Shown here: one piece after another, positions 17,325-31,045 of the stretch
Layout of the letters: each line of letters starts with the position of its first letter
Position numbering within the stretch: position 1 is the stretch's first letter
Position numbers and translations under genes: made by a program
Notes under the pieces: model-generated
Database searches by the model: none
Seen by the model: only the letters and a program-made list of their open reading frames with translations
What the model was told of the DNA's origin: nothing
From: Perkinsus olseni
Lineage: Eukaryota; Perkinsozoa; Perkinsida; Perkinsidae
Direction: 5' to 3'
DNA: 64,000 bases
Assembly (NCBI GenBank): GCA_013115135.1
Contig: JABANP010000081.1
Location: forward strand, 97,482-161,481

Positions 17325-18482
17325 GCTCGTGACGATGAGTGGGAGTACGACCGTGAAAGGCGTGAGAGGCGGTATCGAGACGCATCGTCCACAAGGAGGT
17401 CAGCGTCCAGATCATTTTTCCCTCCACCATCATCCTCTGCTAACCAACACGATGACAGAGTTCTTCACACTCACACAGCCAGCGGCAACCATGGCCCTAC
17501 AGCCCTCCGCCCTGTTAAGGACTTCCGACCACGAGTTAGGATTGAAAGGCACGAGAATAGACGAGAGGCGGTCCTGTTCCTCATGGCCTGGGACGATAAG
17601 AAACCTCATACCATACCGGAGGTTGATGCTGCTATCGAGTAAGCCGAGGGTAAGGTCGCATTGGAAGAGAATCTTTGTGGCATCTTAGTGAGTTCATGCG
17701 GAAGCTCCCTAAGGAACCCGAGTACTATATTTTTACTGAGGAGCTTCTCTCTGGTAATAACAACAGTTATGTACTTCTATTCCTAGCAAAGGTTCCTGCT
17801 GTTTCTCTCTCACAGGTATGGTACCCTAACCTGGTGTATTGTGATAGATGGATGAAATCAGTATACTGGATGAATCATTGCAGAAGTCGCTCAGCACATC
17901 GGAGCTGTCTATAATGAGGTCCTACACGGGATCACAACTGGGTGTTATGCTGTTGTTGGTGATAGTCAGGGATCTCCTTTAGTAGTGTATTTACTCTTCT
18001 TAAACATGACAGTCTCCCGAGCATGTCGAGACTCCGTCACCTTTGCAGCACTTTGATGTTCTCACTAATTCTGACACCTCTAGCTAATGTTACCCCTGGG
18101 CGTAGTTCGAGCAGCTCATTACGGGCATTCGGAGTCGTTCGTGACATCTTCCCCCATTTGCTGATCCCTACAGTTCCTACTAGTTAGCCATGTCAATGAT
18201 CGTCACCATCAACCCTTCACTGCACCCATCTGCCCTCCCTCACCTGGACGGCTGCCTTCGAGGCTCCCTCAATCATCAGCATATTCCAACAGCAGTTGGC
18301 ATCAATGAGGCCAACTCCCTCGCCAAGGAGTTCTGTCCCCGCTCTCAAACTCTGGTCCGTGCAGAGTGTCAGCAGGATGGTTGAAACACAGTACAGCGTC
18401 GGGCACCAGCTGAGGGAGGCCATGGTGCTGGTGAGCTGTCCTTCTCCCCAGCCCTCCCGCACAGTCCTGCAATCCAGGGTGA
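17325..18482 (+). pseudogene. NusB-like gene, copy A, frame broken at the 3' end
   Basis: Homologous to 34,994-36,159. The 5' exons are intact and match copy B (Arg/Ser-rich leader, then REAVLFLMAWDDKK and EFMRKLPKEPEYYIF). The last exon is damaged: copy A lacks about 20 bases just before the GACGGCTGCC acceptor region and has several substitutions and indels, so the NusB signature (IPTTVVINEANSLAKEF in copy B) reads only in part. See the copy B entry for function. Confidence 0.65.
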
Positions 18483-18484
18483 CC

Positions 18485-19425
18485 TAAGGAACAACTCTAA
18501 GCCGGCGACGCCTTTGGGGTCGGAGGCCGCTGCTGGCAACGGTAGTGACGGCCTCAACGGGAGTTTCGCTACGAACGGGCGGTGCGCAGCAGCTGAACAA
18601 CATGGACCCAGCGACACAGCTAGCTCTACTTCTCCATAGAAGGTAATCACTGGTCTACCTCTCACTGCCAGTTCACGCGGGACTTATCTCAGGGTGTCAT
18701 TTCCTAGGAATCGAACGCTCTGGACAATTTGGCCGGAGTCGGTCTTCGTTAATAGTGAACTTTGATTCGCTTTAGAGTCGAGTGGAAGTAGCCTTGATGA
18801 GTTCTGTCTACGGCTCTCCCGTGTGATTGGCTTTGACACCTGATAGGTACCTCCGCTTGTGCCCGCAGTGCTTTGCTGTATAGGAACGTAAAGGAGAGAG
18901 AGAAGAAGAAAGGAAGTCCCGCAGGAGGCATCATCGCAACAGATCCCGTTCGAGGTCCAGCTGATCTCGCAGCATCAGTAGCGATGCTTCCAGGAGCCCA
19001 TCCTTCAGGAGGAGTACGTCACAACGCTTCACGGTACGTGTAATACTAGCACGGGTTGGCTTGCAACTGCCCCGCCTCAGGCCTAGCAATTTCGCTGCGA
19101 TGGTACCACCAACACACCCGGACTACCGTCCAGCGAGGATCGAGTACCAGCCTATTGACCCCCTCCCAGCACGTCTTGCCCACAGCAGCGTCTTCTCCCC
19201 AGGTGAGTCATTTGGGCTGCCCAGGACTAGTGATGACAGTAGTTACCTTGCCGTCAGTCACCGACTGCGACACCTCCAGTGTGTACAGAGTGGCGGTATT
19301 TTGAACCCACCCGTAGCGCACGGGGTCTGCCGAGGAGATCGCGGATCCGAACGACTTCGTGAAGGCCGGTCAGGCGAGCAGCCGCCATGCTCATGACACA
19401 GGGTAGGCCAGGCGAGATATCTTAG
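18485..19425 (+). CDS. unrecognised plus-strand gene, copy A
   Basis: Exons match those at 36,180-37,092. Readable pieces are a Ser/Gly/Asn-rich exon, an exon with FAAMVPPTHPDYRPARIEY (about 19,090-19,200), and a final stretch where frame differences from copy B occur (CGGGGTCTGCCGAGGAG against CGAGGTCTACGAGGAG). Stop at about 19,423. No family was recognised. Confidence 0.4.
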
Positions 19426-19594
19426 CTTGACTATGGTAGTTTTATGGGGTAGGTTCAGGTCGGTCTAAGCCGGTGGTGTCGGGCCCCTATCAAGACTATA
19501 CCTCAGCGTCGTGTAGAGTTGTGCAATGCTGAATGCAGACTACTGCTCGTCCAGACCTCGAGAAGGATGTTGTTGTATGGAGGCTGCGACAAAG

Positions 19595-22500
19595 CAACTC
19601 TGGCTGGGTGGCACCACTTCGCCTCGACTGTCGGCTCAGCCATCAACCTCTTCTGCTTGGCCTCTTGATTGCGCTCGTAAGTCTGCTTGTTAGTCAGACC
19701 ATCAGCGAGTTTCCTACCCAGAGGTCCCCGGTTCAATCCCAACACTCGACATCCCCAGAACTCACTTCCAAGATGGTCGCCACTGTACTCCGTTCCTTCT
19801 GCGTGTGTGTGATCCCTGAACTTCACTGTTCCTCAGCAGGACCTCCAAGATAGAGAGGCCGATGGGGGCTCTCCATCCCACCCAGCTGGTACTCTGCTAC
19901 CATAACTCCTGGCCAATCTAAAAGCCAGCGACACTTGACAAAGTGTTGATTCTATTCACGATCGACCGGACGTAATGTCAGGCGAAGGGACGAGGTCTCC
20001 CAAGCTACCCGTGAGGGAAGCATACCTGAGGATCGTCAGGTGGTAGTGAGAGAGGTATCACCAGGATCTGATCTCCTTACATATTATACTGCTGCATTTT
20101 GTCATTAGTACACAGGAGTTGGGTCCGTAGTAGGTTATGGCTCTGCAGTAAACCGTATATGGTTCACTTGATATTGAGCGGCGCAACGTTAGGATGATAC
20201 CAAAAATCCCCCACCTACCTGATAGGCCTTCCTCTGATCATCCGAGACGAAGGCAAAGCCAGCGTTGACGAACATATCCCGGAGTAATGTACTCAGCAGT
20301 AGCAGCGGCAGCCGTCGATGGATGATGTCTTATCACGAGCCGCTTGCTGCTGCGGCTCAGCTACAAGGAAGGGACTGTCCATCCACTCTCACCCTCATCA
20401 AGGACCAACTTACATCTGCTGCCGGAGGCGACTGCGGTGGTAGGCAGCCTCGCCTGGAGGCAAGTCGAGACTTCAACTCATCCAAGTAGACCGTCAAAAC
20501 TCTACGAAGGTCGGATAGTTTAACCCACCACAGAATTTTAGAAATAGCAAGATTGCAAGATTGACGTCAAGACCCACCTTGTCTTGCAGCCTCAGTGACC
20601 ACCACATTTGGATCGTAGCATGAGTAACCAGTGGTCCACCGAGGGGGGTTGAGGCGTTCTAGATGCTTCCTCGAGGATGGCCATACCTGCAACATCAACC
20701 ACCCCTCACGCCCCTATCAAAACTTGTCTTTACGCAGGGACAGTAGGGCAAATGGTACTGGCAGCGACTAACGAGATGAGTGGTACCAAAGGCTACTCCT
20801 ATGGACTGCATACGACGGAGAGAGCCCAAGCAGCACTGCCGCGGCCTCATCATACAGTGGTCCAAATTAACTTTGAGTATCGCCTAGAAATTTATTAACG
20901 CTTCAACAGTTGAAGTGCAACTACGAGGGTTCGATCCTGATCTTCTAGGACAGTATACCCAAGAATGACATAAACTCTCAGAAAAACTGTGACTGTTCCA
21001 CGCCTCTGCAAACCATCATGCATATCCCAAATTAATCTGGAGCACTGTACTACGAGATGCTGCTACCACAAGTCCAACCTTCCCCGACCAACTCCAATGA
21101 GCCCACCTTCAAAGTGATCCCCAGGCTCTCTCTCCTCGGAGGCTTCCATCGCCCCTAACATGTGCATCATCACTCCAGGAGGGATGGTATTGGCACTCAC
21201 CAGGTTCCCCAGCCCCTATGCGTGTGTTGGGGAGGCAATAGCAGCAGCGAGTCATCATCCCTCACCACCACCATGATGAGCAGTGCTGTCCTCTTGTTTG
21301 ATCATACTGCCCGATTCCAACCATCGTACGATGGCCTCCCTAACTCACGCTCATCTAACCAGGCAACAGGGCGTGGCGAGCTCGGTGCCATCACTCACAC
21401 CCCAGCCCAACGCCTTTACTGTAACTCCGCCTCTCCTCTCTCCCCTTGGCATCATTAGCTCCGCGCTGCTGCTGATTGCCTCCCTCCTTACCTAAGTGGT
21501 GGGCTGAGGAAAACCTGATAAAAGTAAAGAGGAACTCCCTACCATTATTGATGCTGAACTTCGCGTGAACGTCGTCCGAAGGCCAGTCTTCTCTCAGTAC
21601 TCGGGATCGAGCACTGCTGGAGGCACACCAATGCTCAGGGACTGTGTCCACGAAGGCCTGTAGGGAGTGGTATGTGTGCACGCGTGCCCAACGGTATCTC
21701 ACCTTCACCATGTCCTTGGCTACATCAGTATCTGCGGGTCCAGAGGAGGGCTCTCGCTGCTGATTTCTTCCACTCTTGCCACAGCGATCGAACACGGCCA
21801 AGACAGAAGAGGACGTTGGGACACTGAGGAACCCGTATTTGCCCATAGTCGACCTTAAGATACCTCCAGCGGCGGTAGCCTACCTCTATCGTGTTAGAGT
21901 CCCCTTTTCCGTCATCTTTCGACCTGCCAAGCACTTCTTACTGGAAATAAACTCCGCAGGAGAACTCACTTGGACTCTTTTCCCTCGGCCGGTAGCGGCG
22001 GCTACCCCTCTCTTGCTCCACCTCGCAATTCCTCAATGCGCTCCAAGAAGTAAGTGTTATCAGAATCAGGGTCCATCATAGTAGCTAAGACCGATCCTTG
22101 CTTCTCACCCAGTACCACACCCTCCCCTACTCGTCACTGTATGGAGGCCTCTCTTGACCCGGAGTATCCTGAGCAGTTCCCTTATCATCCCTCGGAGTCC
22201 ACCAAAGGCGACAGCCAGTGGTCTGAGTCGTCTTCCGAGGCATCGCCTGACCACACCACCATACCCGCCGCCGTCGCCGTCCTCTCCCTCCCTGCCTTAC
22301 CTCGGGATCACCCAGGTCGGCAGACTCCACATTCCCCCCCTGGGGGCGGCAGATGCTCAAGTCGAGATTCTGGCAGGGTCTCAGGAGGGCGATCTACCCC
22401 CCAACCATTCCACCTATCATCAATACCACTCATCGCCCACATCACATCAACGCTACCCCTCACCCTCCACTGGACCCTCCTCGCCCCTCCCCTTCTATTC

Positions 22501-23975
22501 TCCTCTCTTCAGTCTACATATGCTATACCTCTCGGCAGCACCATCCCTCACTAGCTCCCTCTCCAAGGTTGACTCCTAGCACGCTGGCCCAGCCTCCAGT
22601 CTGAGATCAGCTCTTATCGATCACTCCTGAGTACCCTCCCCCTTACCATCACCATCAGCCGTCCCCTGCTGCCTCTCTTTCATCCCTCCTCTTCGTCGTC
22701 ATCACTAAACAGATCCATCGTAGTCTGGTAATACAGTCCGTGCAGAGCATCAGCCTGGTTCAACTCTCTCTCGGCATTCTTCGCTCCCAGTGACCAAGTC
22801 CTGAAGATCCCTGTTTTATTATACCTATACTGCAAATGAGGGATCGCTTCTGCTCCGCCTTTTTATTACTTCCACATAGGCAGTGATTGAGGTCTCGGCC
22901 ACATGGCTGATGACGTCCGGCATGCCTGTCCACATGAACAGCTCATCGAACTTCGCTGTGTCCGCTGGACCGATCCGCGTCCAACTCTGGCAACGATCGC
23001 CTTACGGACATCCGCCGGCTCATCATCTGTCATGGTTTTCTGGAAATACGCCTCTGGCAGGGATCGAACCCGGGGTCTCAGCAATGCCTACCATCGCTCT
23101 CCCCTTCCCCATGACCATCGCCTTCAACTGAGGGTCTGCCTTCACCTCCCTCCAAAAATCACATTCAGGGAGTTCCACATCATAGATCCACTTCACATGA
23201 GTATACACACCTATCGCAATCTTGCTCATCTTGCATTTCCTCAACGACACCCCACCCCTACCCGTTGCATCCTCAGCAGTGAGCATCTGGAAGTGGCTGT
23301 TGCTGCTATGATGATGGTGATGGGCAGGTTGTTTGTCCATCTCCGTCGGCGAGGGGGCATCCTCCACCGATGGGCTCTTGGATGGTGTAAGACCTCTACC
23401 ACCCTCCGGAGAGGGGGAGGAGGAGGCTGACCCATCACCACCCTCAGGGGACCTTAAAAAGGACAAAACAACGATTGCTTCGCTCCGCTGTGCCCGGAGT
23501 CCATCTATGAATTCTATTGCTCTACCAATTTCCTCATCCATCCGGTCAAGAAGCATGCGAAATGAATAAATTTTCCCCAATTTTTCTTCCACAGTCGAGT
23601 ACCACAACATACCCATCATCCGGAGATTCCTTCAACATAGCCTCTTGCCTTTCCTCCTCCTCTCTTGCGCTCTCTTTAGCCTCGGCAGCTGCCCTCCTAC
23701 GAGTAACCATACCTACACAACAAAAACAGCAATCAACAGCGGAGCGATGCAGCAGCATAACCACCATAAGCACAGGTCATTATAGTCCTGTACAAGACTC
23801 CAATCCACATTATCATCAGACCCTTCAGCCGTAGTGGCGAGGATTCTCTGAGACACTCCGGCCTCCTTTCTGTCTCTCCGCCGCCATCCTGAACGCACGA
23901 CTCATTCTCAAGACGCTGGAGGCCACCCTCAAGCTCCAATATAGGGGTTCCGGAACTCCCCTGGGCAAAAACTAA
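19595..23975 (-). pseudogene. copy B of the charged exons behind the helicase, cut at the junction
   Basis: Duplicate of 2,014-6,335. It lacks the exons at 1-2,013 because the repeat unit starts inside the gene, so the minus-strand gene here reads straight into the downstream end of copy A. Many one-base insertions in C or T runs disrupt the exons (for example CTTCTGCTCCGCC near 22,850 where copy A has CTTCGCTCCGCC). As annotated it cannot encode the full protein. Confidence 0.7.
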
Positions 23976-24109
23976 TCCTCACAATCCCTTATACGCTGCA
24001 TGCAGAAGTCGATGCCTAGTATGATGATAACTACTGTCATTGATCACTGATAATCATCTTCCCTATTGACGAAGAGGGCTGCCATAGACCAGTACAACTG
24101 AGTACCTTA

Positions 24110-27100
24110 GCATGTCCGTCCTCTCTGCCTTCACCACTCTCATCAGTTATAACCATACCAAACTCGTCTATCTCGCCAGCATCAACTCTGGGAAGAACAA
24201 CGCCATACCGTTGAGGAATTGCAAGATAGCAAGATAAGCACCAACCTGCTGTTCATATCCTCGCCCCCTCGTAATCCCTCTTCACTACTCTCCTCACTAG
24301 GCGATGGCGTTGCCAAGCTCACTGAGCCACTGCTGCCCACCCCTCGAGTGGACGATGCTGTTCTCTGTCGTAGATGGGGAACTGCAGCCTTCCGAGAGTT
24401 ACTCATGATGGGCAGTCTCATCCCTCTAATAGATAATCCCCGGAACGCCTAAATATGAAGTAAACCTTGTCGGAAGCGCGCGCCCGTTTGATCGATATGA
24501 GTTACCTCCCACTGGCCATAAACCCATATCTAAACATTTGATGGAGGTCCCTTCTCTTGCTCTTGCTAAACCAGAAGCCGAGCCTCTGTCGCTCCAACTG
24601 CCTGGCCGACTGGGTTGGGTAGGGCCATGGGCACCGCCTCCGCCACCCTGTGTCTGGCGTATCATCTCCGATAATGACGGTATCGCATAGGAGCCGGAGA
24701 ATTCGTACAAATGCATCAGTCCGAGGCGTGAGAAAGTGAACTCGAAGGACGATCAACAGCGATGTGGCTTTGAAACAACACGGTCATTCGAGTTCAGACC
24801 ATCGCCGACAACAGCAGCTGCGAATGGAACTCACTTTGATCGCCTTTTCGCCCATATCCTCATCAAAGGCCTCCCTCATCCATCAACTGCGCCAGGCTAT
24901 CATCCCCGACCAGCTTACGCCAAAAGTCAGTGTCCCTCGACAGATACCTGACGCGAGAGGCATCCAGGTTCGATCCCGGCCCCGACATCTTCTCCGTACA
25001 TTATTGCCATGTTCATCCTCTGTACTCGGTGAGGGTTGGCTCATCTTTCGGACTCTCAGGCTCCAAGTCCTTCCTCATTAGCCACGAACGTGGCCTTTGG
25101 AGAATGCCGACTTGCGCCCACCGGACACCACCGTACCGTACCTGATTACGATTAAAACCAATCACGGCGGCGTGTCCTCTATCAGAACATCAGAAACACC
25201 ATCCGATGATCCTTCTATCAGAGGGAATAAGGAGAAAAAGGCTCATCATAAAGGATACAGCCCAGTCAAGAAATTCCTGGATTGGACTGTACACTGAATA
25301 GCACTATGTAAAAATTTTCTATAGATACGTGTATGTAGTAGTTGATATAAATATATTGTTTCTTGTATTTTATTTTTATTATTCTCTTGAAAAATACACA
25401 TTCCTACCTACGATAAATTATAGGCTGATAAATTAAAGTATTCGTCACAAGGCCGTTTGGGATGTACTCATCGTCGTCGTGTCAACTTACGTAACAGTCC
25501 TGGCTCTATCCGATGAGAGGATGTCGTCAATAGTGGCCGATACAAACTGGTCAGACTTCTCTTGGTCCCCTGGAGCAATAGCAGCTGCTGCTTCGCTCCG
25601 CTAACGCCGTCCTTTTCCTCACCTTCCTCATTCTTGCTGAACGCAGCATACGCACCATTCTTAATCAAATTATTCAGCTCCTCCTTAGACAGATGTAGCG
25701 TCGAATTCTTAGTCACGCCCGACATCAACGCCTAACAACAGCAAGCACGACTCCTACCACCAGGCCCCCTTCCGCCGATGATACCGACCTGTTCCAAGCC
25801 TAGCTTCCTACTGGCTGTATCGAACATGTGCTGCTCGTAGCTGTCCCGTGTTATCAGGCGATACACTTTAACCGTCTTGGTCTGCCCTATCCGATGGCAT
25901 CTACCACCACAGGAGCAATAACACTGAGGGAGTGGCGACCATCCTCGAGGGTTCTCCTCACCTGGCTCTGGGGCCTGAGTATCGTTCTGAGGGTTCCAGT
26001 CCGAGTCGTATATAACGACAACACTGGCAGCGGTAAGGTTAATGCCAACCCCTCCTGCTCTAGTGGATAGGAGGAAGACGAAGGGAGAGTGGTCGAAGTG
26101 GGGGATCATCATCACACGGTGTATTGAACCGATCGATGGCCGCTTGACGATCAGTACTCGAGGAGCTGCCATCGAGCCGCTCTGACATGTACCTGGGGAA
26201 GGGTGGGAATCAATGCGTTGTGAAGACACGCTGGTTACTATGAATTGACATCAGTATTATCATTATACTAGATTTTTGATGCAAACACAAGCACAAGGGA
26301 GTTCACCACTACCATGACCTTGCAAACCTCTCAGGGGTTCGCGGGTTGGACTTTTCCCACAATGAGGGAGCACTCACACAGAATCCTACGGAATCCAGAA
26401 GATATCCCGGATATCTTCGTATATCCGTGAAAAATATTTCACTACTGGACGCTGACCACTTTGGAAGCTATCATCCGACACTCAGTTCACCATCTATGGC
26501 CGGCTATCCGAGCAGCTAACGATGATGACCACAATGCCCCTCCCTCCTCCCCACTCACCCTCTCCATCTGAGGTAGTCCTGTATGATATCAAGCATACGG
26601 GTCATCTGTGAGAAGATGAGCACCTTCTGACCATCCCTCCTTCAGCCTCGGGCAACAGCTTCTCCAAAAAAATACCATCTTGCCCGACATCTGCACCAAG
26701 TAGGTCATAACAGTATTCATATCATCTGCCATCAACAGCATCAGCAAGCTCCCACCGCAGGGTCGACCTACTCGGATCAGCTGCTCAGAGCTGAGCTGTG
26801 CCTCCTCCGTCCCTTTGTATAAGATAGGGATGGGCACAGCACTTCCTTAACTCCATGCTCACGTTAACGAACATCGCCTTGATAACCTGAGGAAGGGCAT
26901 TCCTGCAGCCACGAGAGGCCGAGGAGTGGCCAGTGAAAAATCGGCGACCAACTACCACCATGAAGATGATGAGCATGACAATGCTATAGATGCCCCCTTG
27001 CCTGATTATTAGCCAACTGCAATACGTTCTTTCTCGTAGATGGAGCGGTATATCTTCTTCTGCAGTCTAGTAAACTCCACTTCTATCACAACCTACCACC

Positions 27101-29958
27101 ACCGCAGCATAAGCACTCAGGCATCCCCTAATGACCAACCCACAACTACCTCCTCCTTTGGCGGCACCTTTCTTCATGACATCAGTCTTATGTCGTCTCA
27201 ATATATAAGGCTGTAGGACCGCCTGAGCTCCTCCGACTGATACGAAAAAGTTGGTATAGAAGTACGCATGCACACGACTCTACGGCACTTCCCATATCCC
27301 TCATCACTGTCTCTTGCCCTGCCCTCCCTCGGAGGCCATCGCCATGGAGAATGACTTTTCAAAGTCATCCCAACTATCAAACCTCTCATAATCCACCACA
27401 TTTAGAGGGACCAAAGCTCCTGCAGGTTGTTCTGTATCGGTGTGCCTGGCAGTCGGTAGAAAGGTCCCCGGTTCGATCCCCGGGCCCTCCATCCTCACCA
27501 GTCAGCAGCACATGATGGTCCACCTTCATGACCTTTCGATCACATATCTTCTGCTTCGCCAGTGAGTCCACACCCTTCAACCTGCCGACACGCCCACTGA
27601 CTACCCCTGCAGCCACAACCACCCCTACCGATGACCCTCGTCCATGATCAGGAGCCTCCAGTGGAAGCTACCCATATACTGTGACATAGCCAACAGCGTC
27701 TCATAGGAGGTCAGTAGCACGTCGAACTTAGGCCTGAGGGTAGCATCATACGGACTGCTCATAAACACGAGGCCGGCGCCGCTCACTTGTACTCCACCCT
27801 CCGTCGGACGCTACTCTTCTCGGAACACAGATGCACCAGTTTGTGTATCAACCCACGACAAGTCAGAGTCCATCATCATCTGCCTATCCTCAGCATTACC
27901 ATGGAGCAACACCGTCACCAACGATGGCGCCCACTGAAGCACGAAGGAGGTCTGCTGTCTTCCATCCCGACAGACGCCGGCCAACACACGATCGAACCAA
28001 CCCCATCGGAGTGGGGATGTCAAGCACCGGCGATCAACCGTCCCACGAGATGATAATTTTTTTGGAGAAGCCGGATCTGCAACTAGCGGTACGGCGTTCC
28101 TAATCCCGTGCAGTGGGCGAGACGATTCCTCCATTCTCCCCCTCGCGAAGGACTGTGGTCGGCGTGACACGGATGCAGGTCTCCTGCGTTCGGCCGATCA
28201 ACCCTCAACGATAAACCCGATACCCCCTGTCCGAATAGTCGGGGGATCTCACCTTCTGCAGTTCCCTCTTCCAATGGCCCAGTGTACTGAGTGGGGCTAC
28301 TACCAGGCATGGACCACCTCCACCAGAGTACTTCATAATGGCTGACAAGAGTACTGAGCTCTGCACAGTCTTCCCCAAGCCCATCTCGTCGGCTAGGATG
28401 GACCCTCGACGCTGGGACCAGTTATACAGCAACCATTGGACCCCTTCAATCTGATTATACCAACCTCAGCATCATTAATGGGTATCCCCCTTGACTCACC
28501 TGGAAGTCGAACAGAGTGTCCTCAGTGGGCCTGTATACATACTTCTTAGAACCATCCTTATCCTTCTGAACCTGAGGGGGCAGTGTGAGACCTTACCCAT
28601 GGAGCGCAATGCTGCTGCTGATACTCATTCAAACCAACAACACCAGCAGAGCATGAGGACCATCACGGCATCACCGCACCAAAAGCTCACCACACATCGC
28701 CATACACTCGAGCGTCCACTAGGAACCGCTATAACCCCGGTAGTACATCAATGAAGTCCTTAAGCCACTGCTCGGATGCCTTGGCTGGCCTCTCCGATTT
28801 GCACTGTAGCTTGGCCTTGCGGGATCGATCGTTTAATTCGTACCAGGCATCTATCAACTCCGTACTGATGCTGGCCTGAACGTACACTCCCATTATAACG
28901 TCCCCGGTACCACTCCTACCGTACTAAAGTAATTACGATTCACGAAAGTGATGGTACGGTTTTCGAGTGCTATCAGGCATACCACACCATTCTCATCCCA
29001 TCCCTATGACCTCTTCCTCCCATGTAGCATGGGTCATCTGCAACCCCTTCCATTTAACCATCCACTGCCTCTTCCCCTCATCTGCCCAGTCACCATCACT
29101 GGCGGCAATGCCCATGGACGCTTACCCTCCCGAAAGGTGATGAGACGTTCCATCTGCAGCCACTCCTCTTTGATGAGGCCTCGATCGACAAGCTCGTCCA
29201 ACAGAGCCGCCTGGGGTCCACTGGATGCATCATTAGTTGATCCTTGCAATAAACAAACAAGGTCACCGAGATGGTATCTTGATGTGCATGCGTGCAACTC
29301 CAACTCACCAGCTGAGCCCGATCGTTTCCGTCTAGGACTGTCCGCAGATGGCTGCATCAGTTGATCTCCCTCCCCGTCCACCGCAGCAGCAGCGGAGGTC
29401 GCCGAAGGAGGGGCCGCAACAAAGTCAACATTCTTGTCGATCTCCCGCGGATGCCGCTCCTCGAATTTTCGTATCTGCAACGCCCATCATCGGAATGCCA
29501 AAAAAAGGCCGACTCAGCGAGCCACCGTTCCACGCAGTGCGCGGGGTGCTCCCAGCATGCGAGAGTGGATTCATCCAAGACGTCGCCAGTGACCCAGTCT
29601 CTCCTCCCCTCTCCTCCCCCTCACCCCTGATGGTTGCCCCGTTATCATGCTCCAATAACGCTTCCATCGAGTGCCACGATACCCCTCGAATAAGGCTCAT
29701 TAGCCCATTTAATAAGATACTCATCAGCGTTGCTATCCTCTGGATGCAGCCGCCTCGCCAGTATTGCTCTCCATCTTTGTGCTCACCCCCTTCCACTGTG
29801 GTCGGGTGGTGGTGGTGGTGATGATGACGATGATGGTCAGACGAGGAAGACGACGACCGCTGATGGTCGTGTGAATCTGCTGTTGTTGCTGTCATTGGAG
29901 TGGCCAGTGGAAAGAGGCTTGGAGGCCCCTGCTGCTCAGGAAGGGACCAATTAAACAC
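24110..29958 (-). pseudogene. CHD-type helicase, copy B, several frame breaks
   Basis: Duplicate of 6,470-12,283 with the same exon order. Intact pieces include DEMGLGKT (about 28,390), [16 protein letters not shown] with [15 protein letters not shown] (about 25,840-26,080), and LSKEELNNLIKNGAYAAF (about 25,660). The helicase C exon is broken near 26,640-26,680, where extra C and A bases turn the frame that reads [19 protein letters not shown] in copy A. The right half (27.4-29.9 kb) is almost identical to copy A. Breaks cluster on the side nearer the junction, which favours sequence error over real decay. Confidence 0.75.
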
Positions 29959-31045
29959 ACCTCCAACACAACACTATACAGTTCACCACCCTTGTACATG
30001 CGTGCAGATCACCGTCATACCACTCCTTCGCTAAATCCCGTATAGCTAAACAACAACATGTATCCCCTGTTGCCCCCTTCCCGCCAGCCATCACAGAGAG
30101 CTCACATACACCACCACCATCAGCGATAACGATGTCATGAGACCAGCAGCAGCCATAGCCCTAAGGGCGGGCGAGACCCGAGGCTGCCTCGACGGTGGAG
30201 TGGCTACCAGAGCACTCTACTGCATTATCATCGAGCAAGGGTTAACCGGGCACTCTGGTTCGATCCCCGGGTGAGGCATGTACGCTATGTATGAGCCATC
30301 CAAGGCATGGGGACAGATCAGCAGCAGTGGAGCACACAACGCAGGACCTCGAGGCGAACCCTCTGCCCAACGAAGCCTTCACCCCACTACACCTCCTACC
30401 ACAGGGTACAGGAGCCCTGCTGGTGGCAACCCCACTGGACCTACCTCCGAAGATGTGATACCAACATCGGCAGAGATATCCATTCATAAGCTCCATCTCC
30501 TCCATACTGGACTGCTCTGATCATACCCCTCCTGCTGGCCTGCATTTGGGGTGTGTATGTACATGCGTGCTGCACGCATGCACACAGGTGGGGATGTCAC
30601 AGTGAGGCCGGGCATCATCGGAAAGGTCCTGCAGTATCCTTTTCGGAAGCTTTTGTACTCTCTGTGAGTCGATCATATTCCTGCCAGTCCTCTCCCGATG
30701 CTAACGCGGCGCTCCTTAGAGGTGACAACCGCAGTCCCGAGGTCCCAGGTTCGATTCCTACACACGTCATTCATTAACAACACCAAGCACAGCAAATCAA
30801 TGCAAAGAGGTGAATGAGCATCACATAATCATCACAGTAGCCTCGAGAGCGTTGGTGCTGTTCCGCCGCCCTCTCCAATCGGTTATTACAGAATACATCA
30901 TCAAATGGTAGCAAAAGTAGACATAGTACGGTTGTAGCGGTAGTATCATCATCACTTGTTATGGTTGAAAAAGCTCCCCGAAGAACGGACGCTCATGTCT
31001 GACATCCTCATTGAAGGCCCACTGTGTAGCTCCTAACATTAACAC